Part shown: piece by piece, positions 7,448-14,289 of the stretch | Numbering within the stretch: the first letter of the stretch is position 1 | Layout of the letters: each line of letters starts with the position of its first letter | Origin: Actinomycetes bacterium | GTDB taxonomy: Bacteria > Actinomycetota > Acidimicrobiia > Acidimicrobiales > RAAP-2 | Assembly (NCBI GenBank): GCA_021850345.1 | Contig: JAJZMN010000169.1 | Location: 1 to 14,289, forward strand | Direction of reading: 5' to 3' | DNA length: 14,289 nt | Position numbers and translations under genes: made by a program | Notes under the pieces: model-generated | What the model saw: the letters and a program-made list of their open reading frames with translations, nothing else | Told to the model about the DNA's origin: nothing | Databases searched by the model: none

Positions 7448-8686
7448 TCAGTCCACCTCCCTGCGGAAGTGGGGCGCCTCGTGGTGCTCGTGGCGGCTGC
7501 GCCGCTCCATCTCCTCGTCCTCGGCCAGCCGGCGCTCGAGCTCGTCCGGCTCGGTCGGGAGACCGATGAGGTCCGAAACCGGCGGCGCCTCGCCTTCCTC
7601 CTCGGTCTCCGGCGCGGCCGGCGCGGGAGCCGGTGTCTCCGCGGTCTCCGGCGCGGCCGGCGCGGCCGGCGCGGGAGCCGGAGTCTCAGCGGTCTCCGGC
7701 GCGGCCGGCGCGGGAGCCGCCGGCTCCGCGGTTTCCGCGGTTTCGGTCTCCGCGGTCTCCGCGGTCTCCGCAATCTCCTGCGCCTCCCGCCCGTTCGAGG
7801 ACGGGGCCGTCGCCGGAGCCTCGGCCGCCTGGCGATCGACGATCGCCTCCTCTGCGGCGAGCTCGTCTGCCGCGAGCTCCTCTGCGGCGAGCTCGTCTGC
7901 GGCGAGCTCCGCTGCTCCCGAACCCGGCGCTCCGAGCCCGGCACGCCTGCGGCCACCGCCGGCCGTGATGAGCCGGCGCGGCCTGCCCTGTCCGGACGTC
8001 TCGCCGACCGCCATCGCGGCTTCACGGGTGATCTTGTCGTCGATCGACACCTTGTAGGGCAGGATGTCGCCCTTGTAGATCCAGACCTTCACGCCGACCC
8101 GACCCGACGTGGTCCGCGCCTCGCGGAAGCCGTAGTCGATGTCGGCGCGCAGCGTATGCAGCGGCACCCGACCTTCGCGGTAGGACTCCTTGCGGGCCAT
8201 CTCGGAGCCGCCGAGGCGGCCGGAGCACTGGACCCGCACGCCCTGGGCCCCGGCCTTCTGGACGGTCTGGATGGCCCGCTTCATCGCGCGTCGGAAGGCG
8301 ACACGCCGGGCGAGCTGGTCACAGATCCCCTGTGCGATCAGCGCGGCGTCGAGTTCGGGCTGCTTGATCTCCTGGATGTTCAGCTGAATCCGGTTGTGGA
8401 GCCCGGTGATCTCCTCGAGCTTCTTCTTCAGCCGGTCGGCCTCGGCACCGCGGCGGCCGATCACGATCCCGGGCCGTGCGGTGTGGATGTCGACCCGCAA
8501 CCGGTCGCGCGTGCGCTCCACCTCGATACGGCTGACGGCCGCGGCCTCCAGCTGCGACATGAGGTAGTCGCGGATCTTCCAGTCCTCGACCACGAAGTCG
8601 CGGTAGTGGCGCTCCTCGAACCAGCGGGACTTCCAGTCGGTGGTGACACCGAGCCGGAAGCCGTAGGGGTTGACCTTCTGGCCCAT
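7448..8686 (-). CDS. rpsC: 30S ribosomal protein S3 with a long acidic Ala/Glu/Pro C-terminal tail
   Basis: Part of the mRNA entry tunnel and of ribosomal helicase activity. Residues 1 to about 225 are a standard S3: [16 protein letters not shown] motif [10 protein letters not shown] at 73-82, [17 protein letters not shown] near 124-140, and [15 protein letters not shown] near 198-212. The protein then continues to 412 residues, where S3 is usually about 210-280. The extra roughly 187 residues hold an Arg/Gly patch (about 233-250), [10 protein letters not shown] repeats (about 260-280), Ala/Glu/Thr/Pro repeats (about 303-365) and a charged His-containing end. The tail is likely disordered. 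No frameshift is needed: the frame is continuous and rplP follows 1 bp after the stop. The ATG starts directly after the rplV stop. Confidence 0.97.
   Translation of the reverse strand: MGQKVNPYGFRLGVTTDWKSRWFEERHYRDFVVEDWKIRDYLMSQLEAAAVSRIEVERTRDRLRVDIHTARPGIVIGRRGAEADRLKKKLEEITGLHNRIQLNIQEIKQPELDAALIAQGICDQLARRVAFRRAMKRAIQTVQKAGAQGVRVQCSGRLGGSEMARKESYREGRVPLHTLRADIDYGFREARTTSGRVGVKVWIYKGDILPYKVSIDDKITREAAMAVGETSGQGRPRRLITAGGGRRRAGLGAPGSGAAELAADELAAEELAADELAAEEAIVDRQAAEAPATAPSSNGREAQEIAETAETAETETAETAEPAAPAPAAPETAETPAPAPAAPAAPETAETPAPAPAAPETEEEGEAPPVSDLIGLPTEPDELERRLAEDEEMERRSRHEHHEAPHFRREVD
7604..7770 (-). repeat. Imperfect in-frame repeats coding the Ala/Pro/Glu part of the S3 tail
   Basis: The 20-mer ggtctccggcgcggccggcg (plus strand) occurs at 7604-7623, 7643-7662 and 7691-7710, separated by related sequence. 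It is followed from about 7730 to 7770 by several copies of a 9-bp unit, tctccgcgg or close variants. In frame these give the [13 protein letters not shown] and AETAET series of S3. The array is long, GC-rich and prone to slippage. Confidence 0.8.
7851..7910 (-). repeat. Four 15-bp tandem units in the S3 tail
   Basis: Units of the type tctgcggcgagctcg (plus strand) lie at 7851-7865, 7866-7880, 7881-7895 and 7896-7910, with one- or two-base differences. In frame they encode the alternating AADEL and AAEEL pentapeptides at about residues 260-280 of S3. The 15-bp unit keeps the reading frame open when copies are gained or lost. Confidence 0.85.
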
Positions 8687-9385
8687 CTACTCGCCCTTCT
8701 CGCTCTCGCCTTCGGGGCCACCCTCGGCCTCGGACTCCTCTGCCGTTGGCTCTTCGGCCTCGGTCTCCTCTGCCGTCGGCTCTTCGGCCTCGGTCTCTTC
8801 GGCCTCGGTCTCTTCGGCCTCGGTGGCGCCGATCTCGAGCTCCTCTTCGGCTTCGAGCTGGACCTCGGGCGACTCGGCTCCGAGCGCGGCCTCTGCCTCC
8901 GCCGCGTGGCGGCGACGGGAGAGCCGCCCGGCGAGGTCGGCACGACGGCGAGACTCGGCCACCCGGCGCTGGCGCTGCGCACCGGCGGCCTGGCGCTCGG
9001 CTCGGCGGCGGACCAGTCGCTCCTCGGGCATCCGGCTCACGATGACCGTGATATGGCAGCTCCGCTTGCGGATGCGCGTCGCTCGCCCGCGGGCCCGGGG
9101 CCGCCAGCGCTTCAGGGTGACGCCCTCGTCGGCGTAGCAGGCCGAGACGTAGAGCTCCTCGGCGTCCGCACCGTCGTTGTGCACGGCGTTGGCGACGGCG
9201 GAGGCGAGCAGCTTGCCGACGATCTCCGCCGCCTCGCGCGGGGTGTTGCGCAGGATGTCGGCGGCCCGGTCGACGTCCTGCCCGCGGATGAGGTTCAGCA
9301 CGACGCGCGCCTTGGTAGCGGACATGCGGCAGTGGCGCAGGACCGCACGCGTGCCCGGGCGCTCGTTGGTCTTGAGTCCCGGCAT
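8687..9385 (-). CDS. rplV: 50S ribosomal protein L22 with a two-part basic/acidic C-terminal tail
   Basis: Lines the peptide exit tunnel; its beta-hairpin reaches the macrolide-binding constriction. Residues 1-118 are canonical: RMSATKARVVLNLIRGQ near 20-36 and the hairpin region LKRWRPRARGRATRIRKRS near 91-109, ending HITVIVS. The family is normally about 110-120 residues; this protein has 232. Residues 119-160 are Arg/Ala/Gln-rich and strongly basic, and 161-232 are Glu/Ala/Thr-rich with TEAEE repeats. Long L22 tails are known in actinobacteria such as Mycobacterium, but this acid end is distinctive. The ATG has GGGAGG about 7 nt upstream and lies 1 bp after the rpsS stop. Confidence 0.97.
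   Translation of the reverse strand: MPGLKTNERPGTRAVLRHCRMSATKARVVLNLIRGQDVDRAADILRNTPREAAEIVGKLLASAVANAVHNDGADAEELYVSACYADEGVTLKRWRPRARGRATRIRKRSCHITVIVSRMPEERLVRRRAERQAAGAQRQRRVAESRRRADLAGRLSRRRHAAEAEAALGAESPEVQLEAEEELEIGATEAEETEAEETEAEEPTAEETEAEEPTAEESEAEGGPEGESEKGE
8735..8824 (-). repeat. Six 15-bp tandem units coding the TEAEE/PTAEE series of L22
   Basis: The 15-mer ctcttcggcctcggt (plus strand) occurs exactly at 8750-8764, 8780-8794, 8795-8809 and 8810-8824. Variant units of the form ctcctctgccgtcgg fill 8735-8749 and 8765-8779. The alternating A-B-A-B-B-B-like layout suggests duplication of a 30-bp pair as well as of the single unit. In frame they encode acidic pentapeptides. Confidence 0.88.
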
Positions 9386-9386
9386 C

Positions 9387-9665
9387 TCAGCGCCTCCCCG
9401 CCCGCTCCTGTCCCGCGTGGTAGCGGAACGTGCGCGTCGGGGCGAACTCGCCGAGCTTGTGGCCGACCATCGCCTCGGTCACATAGACCGGCACGTGGCG
9501 GCGGCCGTCGTGGACCGCGATCGTGTGGCCGACCATGTCCGGGATGATCGTGGAGCGGCGGGACCAGGTCTTGATGACCCGCTTCTCCCCCGTCGCGTTC
9601 AGCGCGTCCACCTTCTTCAACAGGTGGTCGTCCACGAACGGCCCTTTCTTCAGACTGCGCGGCAC
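9387..9665 (-). CDS. rpsS: 30S ribosomal protein S19
   Basis: Small-subunit head protein that contacts 16S rRNA near the A-site finger bridge. At 92 residues it has the family length. It starts with [20 protein letters not shown] and contains [20 protein letters not shown] and [20 protein letters not shown]. The initiation codon is GTG at 9665, with GGGAGGT about 5 nt upstream; translation from there restores the typical [11 protein letters not shown]-terminus. It lies 12 bp after rplB and 1 bp before rplV. Confidence 0.98.
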   Translation of the reverse strand: MPRSLKKGPFVDDHLLKKVDALNATGEKRVIKTWSRRSTIIPDMVGHTIAVHDGRRHVPVYVTEAMVGHKLGEFAPTRTFRYHAGQERAGRR

Positions 9666-9677
9666 CGCGACCTCCCG

Positions 9678-10514
9678 CTACCGCCGGGCGCCGCGCGTGC
9701 GGCGACGGCGAACGATCAACTTGTCGGACTGCTTGTGGCGGGCACGGGTGCGACCCTCCGGCTTCCCCCAGGGGGAGACCGGGTGGCGGCCACCGGACGA
9801 CTTGCCCTCTCCACCACCAAGCGGGTGGTCGACGGGGTTCATCGCGACCCCGCGGGTCTGCGGGCGGATGCCCTTCCACCGGTTGCGGCCGGCCTTGCCC
9901 ACCTTCACGAGCTCGGCCTCGGCGTTCCCGACCACGCCGAGGGTCGCACGGCACTCGATCGAGACGCGGCGCATCTCGGTCGACGGCAGCCGGAGGGTCG
10001 CGAACGCACCCTCCTTCGCCACGAGCTGGATGCTCATGCCTGCGCCCCTGGCGAGCTTGCCGCCGCCGCCGGGACGCAGCTCGACGCAGTGGACGACCGA
10101 TCCCACCGGGATGTAGCGCAGCGGGAGCGCGTTGCCCGGGCGGATCTCCGCGCCCTGGCCGTTCTGGAGGACGTCGCCGACCCGCACGTTGGCGGGAGCG
10201 AGGATGTACCGCTTCTCGCCGTCGCGGAAGTGGAGCAGCGCGATGCGCGCGTTGCGGTTGGGGTCGTACTCGATCGCGGCGACCTTGGCCGGCACGCCGT
10301 CTTTGTCGCGACGGAAGTCGACGATCCGGTACTGGCGCTTGTGGCCGCCGCCGCGGTGGCGTGCCGTCTTTCGGCCGTAGTTGTTGCGCCCGCCGGACCC
10401 GGAGTTCGACGCGAGCAACGAGCGCTCGGGCCGGTCCCGCGTGATCTCGGCGAAGTCCGAGACGGTCTGGAACCGCCGTCCGGCGCTGGTGGGCTTGCGT
10501 GAGCGAAGCGGCAT
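9678..10514 (-). CDS. rplB: 50S ribosomal protein L2
   Basis: Largest conserved protein of the peptidyl-transferase region, needed for subunit association. At 278 residues it has the typical length. It has the RNA-binding segment [20 protein letters not shown] near 44-63, and the C-terminal signature [13 protein letters not shown] with [10 protein letters not shown]230 corresponds to the conserved His (H229 in E. coli) close to the catalytic centre. The ATG lies 7 bp after rplW, with a GAGG ribosome site about 5 nt upstream. No extension is seen, unlike neighbouring L4, L22 and S3. Confidence 0.98.
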   Translation of the reverse strand: MPLRSRKPTSAGRRFQTVSDFAEITRDRPERSLLASNSGSGGRNNYGRKTARHRGGGHKRQYRIVDFRRDKDGVPAKVAAIEYDPNRNARIALLHFRDGEKRYILAPANVRVGDVLQNGQGAEIRPGNALPLRYIPVGSVVHCVELRPGGGGKLARGAGMSIQLVAKEGAFATLRLPSTEMRRVSIECRATLGVVGNAEAELVKVGKAGRNRWKGIRPQTRGVAMNPVDHPLGGGEGKSSGGRHPVSPWGKPEGRTRARHKQSDKLIVRRRRTRGARR

Positions 10515-10521
10515 GGCGTCC

Positions 10522-10821
10522 TCAGCTCTCGAAGAGGTCGATCTTGTCGCCCGGATGCAGCGTCACGAAGGCGCGCTTGGTGTCCGGGCGCTGGCCGGTC
10601 TTGTTGGTCCGACGGTTCCTGGTGGTCTTCCCCTTGCGGTTGAGCGTGTTCACCTGGTCGACGTGCACGTCGAAGGCCTGCTCGACGGCACGCCGGACGT
10701 CGATCTTGGTGGCGCGCCGGTCGACCACGAAGACGTAGACGTTGCGGTTCATGAGCGCGTAGGACTTCTCGGAGATCACCGGGCGGCGCAGCACCGACGT
10801 GGGCTCCCTCATCGCCTTCAT
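10522..10821 (-). CDS. rplW: 50S ribosomal protein L23
   Basis: Tunnel-exit protein and main docking site of trigger factor and SRP. The product has 99 residues, the normal bacterial length. Landmarks are [34 protein letters not shown], and [16 protein letters not shown] in the basic loop. The ATG at 10821 overlaps the rplD stop as ATGA. A second ATG three codons later is possible, but the overlap favours the first. Confidence 0.97.
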   Translation of the reverse strand: MKAMREPTSVLRRPVISEKSYALMNRNVYVFVVDRRATKIDVRRAVEQAFDVHVDQVNTLNRKGKTTRNRRTNKTGQRPDTKRAFVTLHPGDKIDLFES

Positions 10822-11630
10822 CGCTCGGCCTCCTCGTCGTCACCGGGCACGTCGTCGTCACCGGGCACGTCGCCGTCACCGGGCACGTCGTCGTCACCGG
10901 GCACGCCGTCGTCACCGGGCACCGCCCCGTCACCGGGCGCCGCCCCGGCGCCCGTCGGTGCCTCGGTCCCGCCCGGCAGCGTGGCGTCGGAGAACAGGAC
11001 CCAGTCGCTGCGAAGGACGTCGTAGGCGGAGAGCTCGGCCACGAGCACCGTCTGGACCTCGGGCAGGTTGGCGAAGGAACGCTCGGCGGTCATCTCGTCG
11101 TCGTCGAGCACCACGAGCACGCGCCCGTCGAGCCCGAGCGCCTCGAGGCTCCGGATGGCGTCCTTGGTCCTGGGCGTCTCGAAGCGCCACGCGTCGACGA
11201 GGGCGACCTTCGACGCTGCGGCGCGATCGGACAAAGCGGAGCACAGCGCGAGGCGCACCATCTTCTTCGGCGTGCGCTGCGCGTAGCTTCGGGGCTTCGG
11301 GCCGAGGGCGACGCCACCGCCGGTCCAGATCGGTGATCGGGTCGATCCCTGGCGCGCCCGCCCGGTGCCCTTCTGCCGCCACGGCTTGGAGCCGCCCCCC
11401 CTTACCTCGGCGCGGGTCTTGGTCGACTGGGTGCCCGCACGGGCGGCGGCGAGCTGTGCGGTCACGACCTGGTGGAGGACGGCCTGGTTGGGCTCGATGC
11501 CGAAGACCTCGGGGGACAGCTGGACCTCGCCGAGCGACTTGCCCGCCATGTCCCTGCGCTGGACGGTGCGGGACTCGGGTGCAGGGCGCTCCTTGCGGAC
11601 GGCGAGGCGGTGGGTCGCGGCCGGGCTCAC
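10818..11630 (-). CDS. rplD: 50S ribosomal protein L4 with an acidic PGDDDV-repeat C-terminal tail
   Basis: Lines the exit tunnel opposite L22; in E. coli it also represses its own operon. The chosen product has 270 residues. The tunnel-loop block GGGSKPWRQKGTGRARQGST is at about 78-97, and PKPRSYAQRTPKKMVRLALC follows. The GTG at 11630 is chosen over a downstream ATG (at MAGKSLGEVQL) because the family region, of the type VxxxxGKxVGEVEL, extends upstream of that ATG. The GTG also overlaps the rplC stop as GTGA and has GGGAG 6 nt before it. Canonical L4 ends near residue 220; the last roughly 50 residues are an acidic Pro/Gly/Asp tail with six-residue repeats ending DDEEAER. Confidence 0.95.
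   Translation of the reverse strand: MSPAATHRLAVRKERPAPESRTVQRRDMAGKSLGEVQLSPEVFGIEPNQAVLHQVVTAQLAAARAGTQSTKTRAEVRGGGSKPWRQKGTGRARQGSTRSPIWTGGGVALGPKPRSYAQRTPKKMVRLALCSALSDRAAASKVALVDAWRFETPRTKDAIRSLEALGLDGRVLVVLDDDEMTAERSFANLPEVQTVLVAELSAYDVLRSDWVLFSDATLPGGTEAPTGAGAAPGDGAVPGDDGVPGDDDVPGDGDVPGDDDVPGDDEEAER
10839..10940 (-). repeat. Six 18-bp tandem units coding the PGDDDV tail of L4
   Basis: The core gtcaccgggcac (plus strand) recurs with strict 18-bp spacing, starting at 10839, 10857, 10875, 10893, 10911 and 10929. The last copy ends in cgc instead of cac. The six bases between cores vary slightly (mainly gtcgtc, gtcgcc, gccgtc). In frame this is a VPGDDD-type hexapeptide array. Near identity at silent positions points to recent expansion. 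Confidence 0.92.
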
Positions 11631-12289
11631 CGGGCGCTCCCGTTGCGCTGCGGCGGCGTCTTCACCGAGTCCCGGAGCACCACGACGGCGCCCCGGGGTC
11701 CGGGAACGGCTCCCTTCACGAGGACGAGCTCGCGCTCGGGATCGCTCGAGACGACTTCCAGGTTGAGCGCCGTCACCTGGCGTGCTCCCATCCGTCCGGC
11801 CATCCGGGTGCCCTTGAACACCTTGGCCGGGGTGGCGCACGCACCGATCGAGCCGGGCGCCCGGTGGTGCTTGTGGTTGCCGTGCGCGGCACCCTGTCCC
11901 TTGAAGTTGTGGCGCTTCATGCCGCCGGCGAAGCCCTTCCCCTTGCTCACGGCGATGGCATCGACCCGCTCGCCGGCGCTCCACAGCTCGGCGGTCAGTT
12001 CCTGGCCGACCTCGAAGGACGCGGCGTCCTCCAGGCGGAGCTCGAGGAGGTCCCTGCCAGGGTCCACGCCGGCGTGCTCGAAGTGCCCGCGCTCGGGCTT
12101 GGTCAGGGTCGACGCCCGGCGGAACCCCCACGTCACCTGCAGCGCCGAGTACCCCTCGCGCTCGGGGGTCTTCACCTGGACGACACGCACGGGCGCGACG
12201 CGCAGCACCGTCACCGGTATGGCGCGGTTCTGCTCGTCCCATACCTGGGTCATGCCGACCTTCTCGCCGACGATCGCCTTCGTTGCCAC
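11627..12289 (-). CDS. rplC: 50S ribosomal protein L3
   Basis: Early-assembly 23S-rRNA-binding protein whose loop reaches toward the peptidyl-transferase centre. The product has 220 residues, the usual length, starting MATKAIVGEKVGMTQVWDE. The loop region reads GMKRHNFKGQGAAHGNHKHH followed by GSIGACATPAKVFKGTRMAG, both diagnostic. The GTG at 12289 is chosen because it gives the exact family N-terminus and has a strong GAGGAG 4 nt upstream; a longer open frame upstream with an ATG at 12514 would add 75 non-homologous residues. This is the first gene after the 359-bp gap. Its stop overlaps the rplD start. Confidence 0.97.
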   Translation of the reverse strand: MATKAIVGEKVGMTQVWDEQNRAIPVTVLRVAPVRVVQVKTPEREGYSALQVTWGFRRASTLTKPERGHFEHAGVDPGRDLLELRLEDAASFEVGQELTAELWSAGERVDAIAVSKGKGFAGGMKRHNFKGQGAAHGNHKHHRAPGSIGACATPAKVFKGTRMAGRMGARQVTALNLEVVSSDPERELVLVKGAVPGPRGAVVVLRDSVKTPPQRNGSAR

Positions 12290-12332
12290 GTCTCTCCTCG
12301 CGCTTCGTGCTCGCTGCCCGTGCGCATGCCAA

Positions 12333-12362
12333 CGCTCCGCCCGGAGAAACCCGAGCGGAGCG
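12333..12362 (-). promoter_or_regulatory. Strong hairpin in the putative rplC leader
   Basis: The transcript of 12362 to 12333 can fold into a continuous 12-bp stem (CGCTCCGCTCGG with CCGGGCGGAGCG, one U-G pair) and a 6-nt loop GTTTCT. It ends about 43 nt before the rplC start. It is followed only by UUGG, so it lacks the U-tract of a classical intrinsic terminator. A regulatory hairpin, for example a protein-binding site, is more likely than a plain terminator. Confidence 0.5.
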
Positions 12363-12376
12363 CTCGTCCTGTGTTG

Positions 12377-12425
12377 GCCGGAGGTTCCCCTCGCACCCCG
12401 TCGGGGGCGCAGTGGGCGCTCCGGC
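12377..12425 (-). promoter_or_regulatory. Second potential helix in the rplC leader
   Basis: The 7-bp complementary arms gccggag (12377-12383) and ctccggc (12419-12425, plus strand) could close a domain of about 49 nt. Inside it a short CCCC/GGGG pairing near 12396-12407 is also possible. It lies just upstream of the 12-bp-stem hairpin, so the two could form a multi-hairpin leader. At this GC content chance pairing is frequent. Confidence 0.3.
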
Positions 12426-12512
12426 ACGTCTGCTGAAGCGGCCCGGTGGTGGCCACCTCGGTGGAAGCCATCTGCCGCTCTGCACCAGCCGCCCGCAGGT
12501 GGCCGACCGACC

Positions 12513-12542
12513 ATGCTAGCGGACCACCGCAGGGGCCGACAA
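12513..12542 (-). promoter_or_regulatory. Candidate sigma-70-type promoter for rplC and the S10 cluster
   Basis: On the minus strand TTGTCG (12542-12537) and TAGCAT (12518-12513) are separated by 18 bp, matching a -35 TTGnCn and a -10 TAnnnT. A start near 12506 would give a leader of roughly 215 nt before rplC. It lies between the repeat array and the hairpins, where a promoter would make sense. Judged by eye only. Confidence 0.4.
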
Positions 12543-12553
12543 GGCGGCGGCCC

Positions 12554-12635
12554 GGACTCCCGGACCGGTGGACTCCCGGACCGGTGGACTCCCGGACCGG
12601 TGGACTCCCGGACCCGGCGGACTCCCGGACCCGGC
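12554..12635 (-). repeat. Tandem repeat array (three 16-bp plus two 17-bp units) after rpsJ
   Basis: The 16-mer ggactcccggaccggt (plus strand) is exact at 12554-12569, 12570-12585 and 12586-12601. Then come two 17-bp versions, ggactcccggacccggc, at 12602-12618 and 12619-12635. The unit length is not a multiple of three and the array is non-coding. A change from the 16- to the 17-bp form within the array suggests two rounds of duplication. Confidence 0.93.
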
Positions 12636-12647
12636 GGACGGGAGTCC
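12619..12647 (-). promoter_or_regulatory. Hairpin at the 3' end of rpsJ, formed with the first repeat unit
   Basis: ggactcccg at 12619-12627 is perfectly complementary to cgggagtcc at 12639-12647, giving a 9-bp stem and an 11-nt loop one base past the rpsJ stop. Each of the five repeat units carries the same ggactccc, so alternative, longer-range partners exist. No T-tract follows, so an intrinsic terminator is not established; RNA 3'-end protection or a processing site is possible. Confidence 0.45.
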
Positions 12648-12648
12648 C

Positions 12649-12975
12649 TCAGGTGTTCTGAATCTTGATCTCGATGTCCACGCCCGCGGGGAGGTCGAGC
12701 CGCTGGAGCGAGTCGACCGTCTTGGGCGTGTGCTCGAGGATGTCCACCAGACGCTTGTGCACCCGCATCTCGAAGTGCTCGCGGCTGTCCTTGTACTTGT
12801 GCGGCGACCGGATCACCGTGTAGCGGTGCTTGTCCGTCGGCAGGGGCACGGGCCCCTGCACCTTCGCCTGGGTGCGGAGGACCGTCTGGACGATCTTCTC
12901 CGTCGACTGGTCGAGGATCTCGTGGTCGTAGGCCTTCAGCCTGATCCGGATCTTCTGTCGGCTGGTTTCGGCCAT
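12649..12975 (-). CDS. rpsJ: 30S ribosomal protein S10
   Basis: Small-subunit head protein (NusE), also part of the antitermination complex with NusB and NusG. The product has 108 residues. Its body reads [20 protein letters not shown], then [20 protein letters not shown] and [20 protein letters not shown], all diagnostic. The ATG at 12975 gives the family N-terminus; the Shine-Dalgarno is weak. It starts 28 bp after the tuf stop, so it is probably cotranscribed with tuf, and it is separated from rplC by 359 bp. Linkage tuf-rpsJ is known in, for example, Thermotoga and cyanobacteria. Confidence 0.98.
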   Translation of the reverse strand: MAETSRQKIRIRLKAYDHEILDQSTEKIVQTVLRTQAKVQGPVPLPTDKHRYTVIRSPHKYKDSREHFEMRVHKRLVDILEHTPKTVDSLQRLDLPAGVDIEIKIQNT

Positions 12976-13003
12976 GGCTGCTCGCGTCCCCGTCGTGCCC
13001 GGA

Positions 13004-14191
<1,188 letters not shown>

Positions 14192-14289
14192 CTCCTCGGA
14201 CTACTCCCTATCTCGGGCGGCGCCCCTTCAGGCCCGCCGCCGGCGGTCCCCCGCCCATGGTGGTATCTGTCTTCTGCGTGCCGCTTCCC
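14192..14289 (-). other. Region upstream of tuf to the window edge, with a GC-rich hairpin
   Basis: These 98 bp show no recognisable coding end of fusA in any minus-strand frame and look intergenic. The arms ggcggcg (14216-14222) and cgccgcc (14235-14241) can form a 7-bp stem with a 12-nt loop about 25 nt before the tuf start. No T-tract follows in the transcribed direction, and no clear -35/-10 pair was found. It may be part of the tuf leader. Confidence 0.35.

Larger units (their letters stand above)
12290..12648 (-). promoter_or_regulatory. Non-coding rpsJ-rplC gap: candidate S10-cluster leader region
   Basis: This is the only large intergenic space inside the window. In transcript direction it holds a tandem repeat array directly after the rpsJ stop, then a candidate promoter, then about 215 bp of GC-rich sequence with strong potential hairpins, then the rplC ribosome site. 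I found no convincing small gene on either strand: the open frames present overlap rplC or lack ribosome sites. Autoregulatory leaders of S10 operons are known from other bacteria, usually ahead of rpsJ. Here the leader-like sequence is ahead of rplC. Confidence 0.6.

Noticed and set aside
7448..8012. A frameshift or gene fusion explaining the S3 tail
   Set aside because: The frame is continuous, the repeats are multiples of three, the stop is 1 bp from rplP with its ribosome site, and no second protein family is recognisable in the tail.
6875..9547. A plus-strand open frame of 890 codons opposite rpmC to rpsS
   Set aside because: It is antisense to well-identified ribosomal genes. High GC leaves few stops, and its Leu/Gly/Arg-rich low-complexity product reflects the complement of those genes and their repeats.
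12333..12362. The rplC-leader hairpin as a Rho-independent terminator
   Set aside because: The stem is followed by UUGG and then GC-rich sequence, not a run of U. Termination there would also silence the essential S10 cluster.
12250..12471. A possible 73-residue leader peptide before rplC
   Set aside because: No clear Shine-Dalgarno, it overlaps rplC in another frame, and its composition is what random GC-rich DNA gives. There is no run of regulatory codons.
12554..12635. The direct repeat array as a CRISPR
   Set aside because: Units are 16-17 bp, contiguous and without spacers, with no cas genes nearby. It is a simple tandem repeat.

Overview
This window is a core translation locus of a high-GC bacterium, most likely an actinobacterium. 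All 25 recognised genes lie on the minus strand. The clues for lineage are high GC throughout, frequent GTG starts, the four-cysteine form of S14, the EF-Tu G-domain spellings GHIDHGKT and DMPGH, and long low-complexity tails on ribosomal proteins. A deep lineage such as Acidimicrobiia is possible, but this is inference.

Reading in the direction of transcription (right to left), the order is tuf (EF-Tu), rpsJ, a 359-bp gap, then rplC-rplD-rplW-rplB-rpsS-rplV-rpsC-rplP-rpmC-rpsQ (S10 cluster). It continues without a break into rplN-rplX-rplE-rpsN-rpsH-rplF-rplR-rpsE-rpmD-rplO-secY (spc cluster), then adk and the 5' part of map, which runs off the left edge. Most junctions overlap by 1 bp (TGATG) or 4 bp (ATGA/GTGA), or are 0-12 bp apart, so this should be one long, translationally coupled unit. 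The only larger spaces are 28 bp (tuf-rpsJ), 70 bp (rpsH-rplF), 98 bp upstream of tuf to the window edge, and 359 bp (rpsJ-rplC).

The products work together. Ribosomal proteins of both subunits are made with EF-Tu, which delivers aminoacyl-tRNA. SecY is the translocon that receives nascent membrane proteins. Adenylate kinase balances adenine nucleotides. Methionine aminopeptidase trims the N-terminal Met of new chains. Three products (L24, S14 and Adk) keep paired CxxC zinc-ribbon motifs.

The gene content is ordinary and I see no mobile element, CRISPR, defence or biosynthetic system. Two things are unusual. First, the rpsJ-rplC gap has a 16-17-bp tandem repeat array, a candidate sigma-70-type promoter and a 12-bp-stem hairpin, so the S10 cluster may be separately started and regulated from rplC, leaving rpsJ with tuf. 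Second, at least four ribosomal proteins carry long low-complexity extensions: S3 (about 187 residues), L22 (about 114), L4 (about 50) and L5 (about 60, N-terminal). All four are encoded partly by in-frame tandem DNA repeats.
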